From contig CM023449.1 of NCBI GenBank assembly GCA_013339765.2, positions 119,912,957-119,976,956 of the forward strand: a stretch of DNA of 64,000 bases, in the 5' to 3' direction. The notes beneath the pieces are model-generated. The model was given only the letters and a program-made list of their open reading frames with translations. It was not told the DNA's origin and did not search any database. This document shows positions 61,396-64,000 of this stretch, in pieces (the first letter of the stretch is position 1; each line of letters begins with the position of its first letter). This stretch comes from Haemaphysalis longicornis. Its lineage: Eukaryota > Arthropoda > Arachnida > Ixodida > Ixodidae. The translations under genes were made by a program, and so were the position numbers.

Positions 61396-61475
61396 CGGCT
61401 TTGTGGCGCAGTGGGTAGAGCACCATGTACATTGCGTTCCGCCCGCAGGGTCGAGGGATCGAAAACCAGGCGCCG
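61396..61475 (+). tRNA. tRNA-like sequence (SINE head or pseudo-tRNA)
   Basis: It begins CGGCTTTG, with box A TGGCGCAGTGGG (61404-61415). It has a degenerate box B (GGATCGAAAACC, about 61456-61467) and ends GGCGCCG. The terminal CGGC/GCCG can pair, but the rest of the acceptor and the anticodon arm do not fold well, and box B departs from GGTTCGANTCC. A working tRNA is unlikely; no anticodon is assigned. Confidence 0.4.
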
Positions 61476-61688
61476 GATAGTATTCTTTTTTACATAGTGT
61501 AAGGGGAGGGGTGCGAATCGACTACGACTACGGACGCCTACGGACGTCAACGCGGGATGACAATGTGAGTTACTGAAATGCTCTGCATTTAAGACAGCAT
61601 GCGAGAGGCAGGAAGATGGTGAAACGTGAAACGTGCCGTGAACCCCCCGCCGCGGCTATGACGCAACGTGGAGCGACTATGACGCAAC

Positions 61689-61780
61689 ACAATCCAACAC
61701 ATTCCACTTTAATCCAATCCAATCAAAATCCAAACCAGTCCAAGCCAAGCCAAGCCAATCCAATCGAATCCAATGCAATG
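61689..61780. repeat. AATCC/AAGCC pentanucleotide array
   Basis: Irregular repeats of AATCC, AAGCC and close variants over about 90 bp, inside the composite repeat. Confidence 0.75.
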
Positions 61781-61865
61781 ACAGACCGACGGGGAGCGAT
61801 GCGGACTACGACTACGGACGTCAACGCGGGTGACATCGTGAGTTACTGAAATGCTCTGCATTTAA

Positions 61866-62498
61866 AATTATAGACGTTGACAACGTATGCAGGTTGTCAT
61901 GACAATAGTACATACACTGCTATTCGACTTTACGTGGGCTTCGCATAGTTTTGATTTTGTACGGGGTGCATATAAGGCTTTTTTTTTCGAAATGACCCAT
62001 ATCCAGAAGCTGAAACTGAATCGGATAAAACTGCAGTGACAAAAAAAAAAAAACCTCGGCAACATTCCCCTAAAAAAGGGTGACAAGAAAATAGCTGAGA
62101 TAAGGCGCTTAAAAACGTGTACGCCGATCGTAGTTTGTATCGGAAATGAGCCAGATCCTGCTGTTTCACGGATCAAAGTGTGCCAAATTCATTGACCCAA
62201 TAGGAGTAAGTTTTTTTTTCTTCTTGCTTTTCGGAGGTGGTTTATTATGAATGCAGGCGGCAATTAGCAGATCGGCGAAAGATCTGTCACAGATGTCAAC
62301 GACAAAGTGAACGGAAGAAAAAGTGCAACGAAAGTAAACTGAGTAAAACCATTGAATTGCATTTCGTCTCACCCGTCCCCACAAAATACCTCTGGTGATA
62401 TTTATTTTTGACTCCAATATTTATGATCACAATACTTAAATAAATAGCTCTGGTAAATCTGCCCCCCCCCCCCACCTCTCAGAGTACGAACCACTTCA
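61866..62498. other. Unassigned DNA with A- and C-runs
   Basis: No gene is supported. There is an A run at 62040-62053 and a 12-base C run at 62462-62473. Confidence 0.4.
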
Positions 62499-62693
62499 TT
62501 AACGTGAAGAAGATATGAGCAGCATTTTCGAACTTGAGAGCAAAGCATTGACAAGCTTGCTTACGCTGTGAGTGCCTTCCGGCGTGCCCAAGAAAATTAT
62601 CCCAGGGGAGAATTCGAAAAGACCTGTTGTGATGCCAAGAGGACCCACCTGCTCTCTATTTATAGTTATACTGTTCTTGAAGCCCAGTTGCAT
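62499..62693 (-). other. Candidate coding fragment, possibly ketopantoate-reductase-like
   Basis: A 64-codon minus-strand frame contains QVGPLGITTGLFEFSPG, IIFLGTPEGTHS and SKLVNALLSSSKM. The pattern GxTTxxxxxxxG, then a hydrophobic strand, GxxxGTH and LVxAL, resembles the middle of 2-dehydropantoate 2-reductase-like proteins, where GVTTH...G...H precedes the NADPH-site helix. The match is from memory and covers one short segment; the surrounding exons were not found. It may be a pseudogene piece or chance. Confidence 0.22.
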
Positions 62694-64000
62694 ATTTTTA
62701 ATGCATTTTCAACCAAACCTCAGTCGCAACGTGCATGAAACCTAATTTTAAATAGTATTTTTATAAAAATACTGCATGAACTCGGGTGTTTAAATTCAAT
62801 ATGAGCCAAATCTAAACTTAACACAGCAGTATTGCCAAAATCACGGCTTAAGTTTTAATTACTTCAGACCATAAACTTTCTCCGGCTATATGTAAAATAT
62901 ATCATATAATTGCTTTGACGGCGTTGCATTCATGCCCGGTAACAAACTTCCGCTTGTTTCTCAAGCCCCCGTTAGGTGGATCTGGCTCGTTCGATAAAAA
63001 TGAACGCCTGATATAAATGATTGATGGGAGCAAACTGGAAAAGTATTAGTTATTTTTTTCAAGCCCATCGAGGTGTAAATATCCTCCCCAGTTTGTCCGG
63101 GCATGACGCGGATAAATTAGATGTAGTTGAAACCGCACGAGAAAAAAAAAACAGAACTGCACAGAGAATGCCCAACTTTTTCGGGGGCAGTCAAATACGT
63201 CTTGTTGTGTCAGGCTCGTTCGCCCACACGAGGGTAGCTACGTCCACACTTAAACCATGCGGGCAGCCACGACTGTGAGCTGGAGAGCGAGAGAACAGGC
63301 AAAAAAAAAAAAAACAACGGGCCTGCATTACTGAAGCGTGAAACAAAACTGGCTTCCTCATATTTTGTTTTGTTTTCGTTTTCTTGTTCTTTTTTTGTCT
63401 GCTGCGGAGGCGGAAGGGTGGAAAGAGTTTAATATGCGCCAGAGCACATGCTGGCCTTTCGTGGTCTTTTTCTGCGGCGTAAATAAAGGAAAAGTTAGCT
63501 GCGTTTTTCTTAAGCACAAACCGAGTCTCCAGGCATGAGAAACTTCTTCACACGTCATGTTTGAGCGGAAGGATGGCGAAAGTTTTACTTCACGCCCTGC
63601 CATGCAAACAGAGGCACTGTTATATTATTCCGGTTCGTGGTGGTACGCGTTGTGGCATTCAGAAAGACGGAGCACAGGCGATGCCCGCCAGTTTGTTTTT
63701 CGCGACAAAGACTCCCTCGTGGCCGCGATATGCTGCCAATACTGTTGCGCAGCACGAAAAATGGACGCAAATGGTGCCAGAGAATCACGCCACTACTACC
63801 ACCATTCAAACAAAAATATGCGGGCAAGTTGGAAGCTGTCGAGCAAAGATTCGAGCGTGGGAATATCAGAAAAGTACTAAATGAAGCATTACAAGAAGCA
63901 CTCCTGAGCACTGCCAAAGAAAACGTGTTGCTTCATTCATCCTAAGATAAGCCTTCGCTCCGCATATTCCCCGAATTTTACAAGTAAGAAACCGAATGAG
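62694..64000. other. Unassigned AT-rich DNA to the window end
   Basis: No gene is supported. Overlapping short frames on both strands at 63557-63945 (about 107 codons each) are unrecognised and contradict one another. Confidence 0.4.

Larger units (their letters stand above)
61241..61865. repeat. Composite repeat: inverted 15-mers, tRNA-like core, direct repeats
   Basis: AAATGCAGAGCATTT (61241-61255) recurs inverted as AAATGCTCTGCATTT at 61578-61592 and 61849-61863. The segment 61520-61592 (from GACTACGACTACGGACG to the 15-mer) is repeated at 61804-61863. A tRNA-like sequence (61396-61475) lies between the first two 15-mers, and a pentanucleotide array (61689-61780) lies between the two direct repeats. 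This may be one compound tRNA-derived family or two nested copies; I cannot tell from one locus. Confidence 0.6.

Noticed and set aside
61689..61780. AATCC array as telomeric repeat
   Set aside because: Arthropod telomere repeats are TTAGG/CCTAA; this array is a different, irregular pentamer and is embedded in a dispersed repeat.
63557..63945. Three overlapping frames of about 105 codons near the window end
   Set aside because: They lie in three frames on both strands over the same bases and cannot all be real; none has a known motif.
1..64000. Endogenous viral elements
   Set aside because: No nucleoprotein, polymerase or glycoprotein motif of RNA viruses was seen; every RT-related sequence fits LINE or gypsy retrotransposons.

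Overview
The window looks like repeat-dense, gene-poor DNA from a hard (ixodid) tick, probably a metastriate species. The evidence is the mix of repeats: a tRNA-derived SINE of the Ruka type described from Rhipicephalus, several non-LTR retrotransposons of the RNase H-bearing I group, CR1/L2-group and RTE-group LINE remnants, Tigger/pogo and hAT DNA transposons, a gypsy LTR element and CACTC/GAGTG low-complexity foldback DNA. The species call is an inference from these families. No complete host protein-coding gene, rRNA gene or CRISPR array could be supported.

Layout. 1-53 is the end of a Tigger-like transposon whose other end lies outside the window. 56-7450 is a CR1/L2-group LINE remnant split by a nearly complete I-group retrotransposon on the minus strand (1331-6878), which is flanked by a 14-bp target duplication. 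7451-24040 is mostly unassigned AT-rich DNA; it holds a LINE tail (12074-12190), a possible host exon (12630-12770) and a hairpin element (22869-22980). 24052-25733 is a 5'-truncated LINE and 25873-25960 a tRNA-like sequence. 29692-30275 is an RTE remnant. 37420-39615 is a second CR1/L2 remnant with a smaller LINE tail inside it. 39826-43747 is an internally deleted Tigger element carrying a LINE whose 5' half is inverted (40351-43335). 46932-47660 is CACTC/GAGTG foldback DNA, and 48681-49967 is a satellite array of about eight 152-bp monomers. 50305-53769 is an hAT element with an 8-bp duplication, inserted in a LINE and itself holding a SINE and another LINE fragment. 53945-55087 is the 3' end of a gypsy element with one LTR. 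55441-55760, 56380-56694 and 58165-58500 are LINE tails. 57155-57759 is a nonautonomous TA-flanked inverted-repeat element. 61241-61865 is a composite tRNA-headed repeat.

The main result is a readable insertion history. In three places the host element's reading frame resumes exactly when the insert and one copy of its target duplication are removed: I element in CR1, LINE in Tigger, and hAT in LINE. All the open reading frames that could be identified belong to selfish elements and all are damaged, so the region behaves as a long-standing nesting ground for transposons, perhaps intronic or intergenic. Two short open frames (12630-12770 and 62499-62693) are the only candidates for host coding sequence, and neither is secure.
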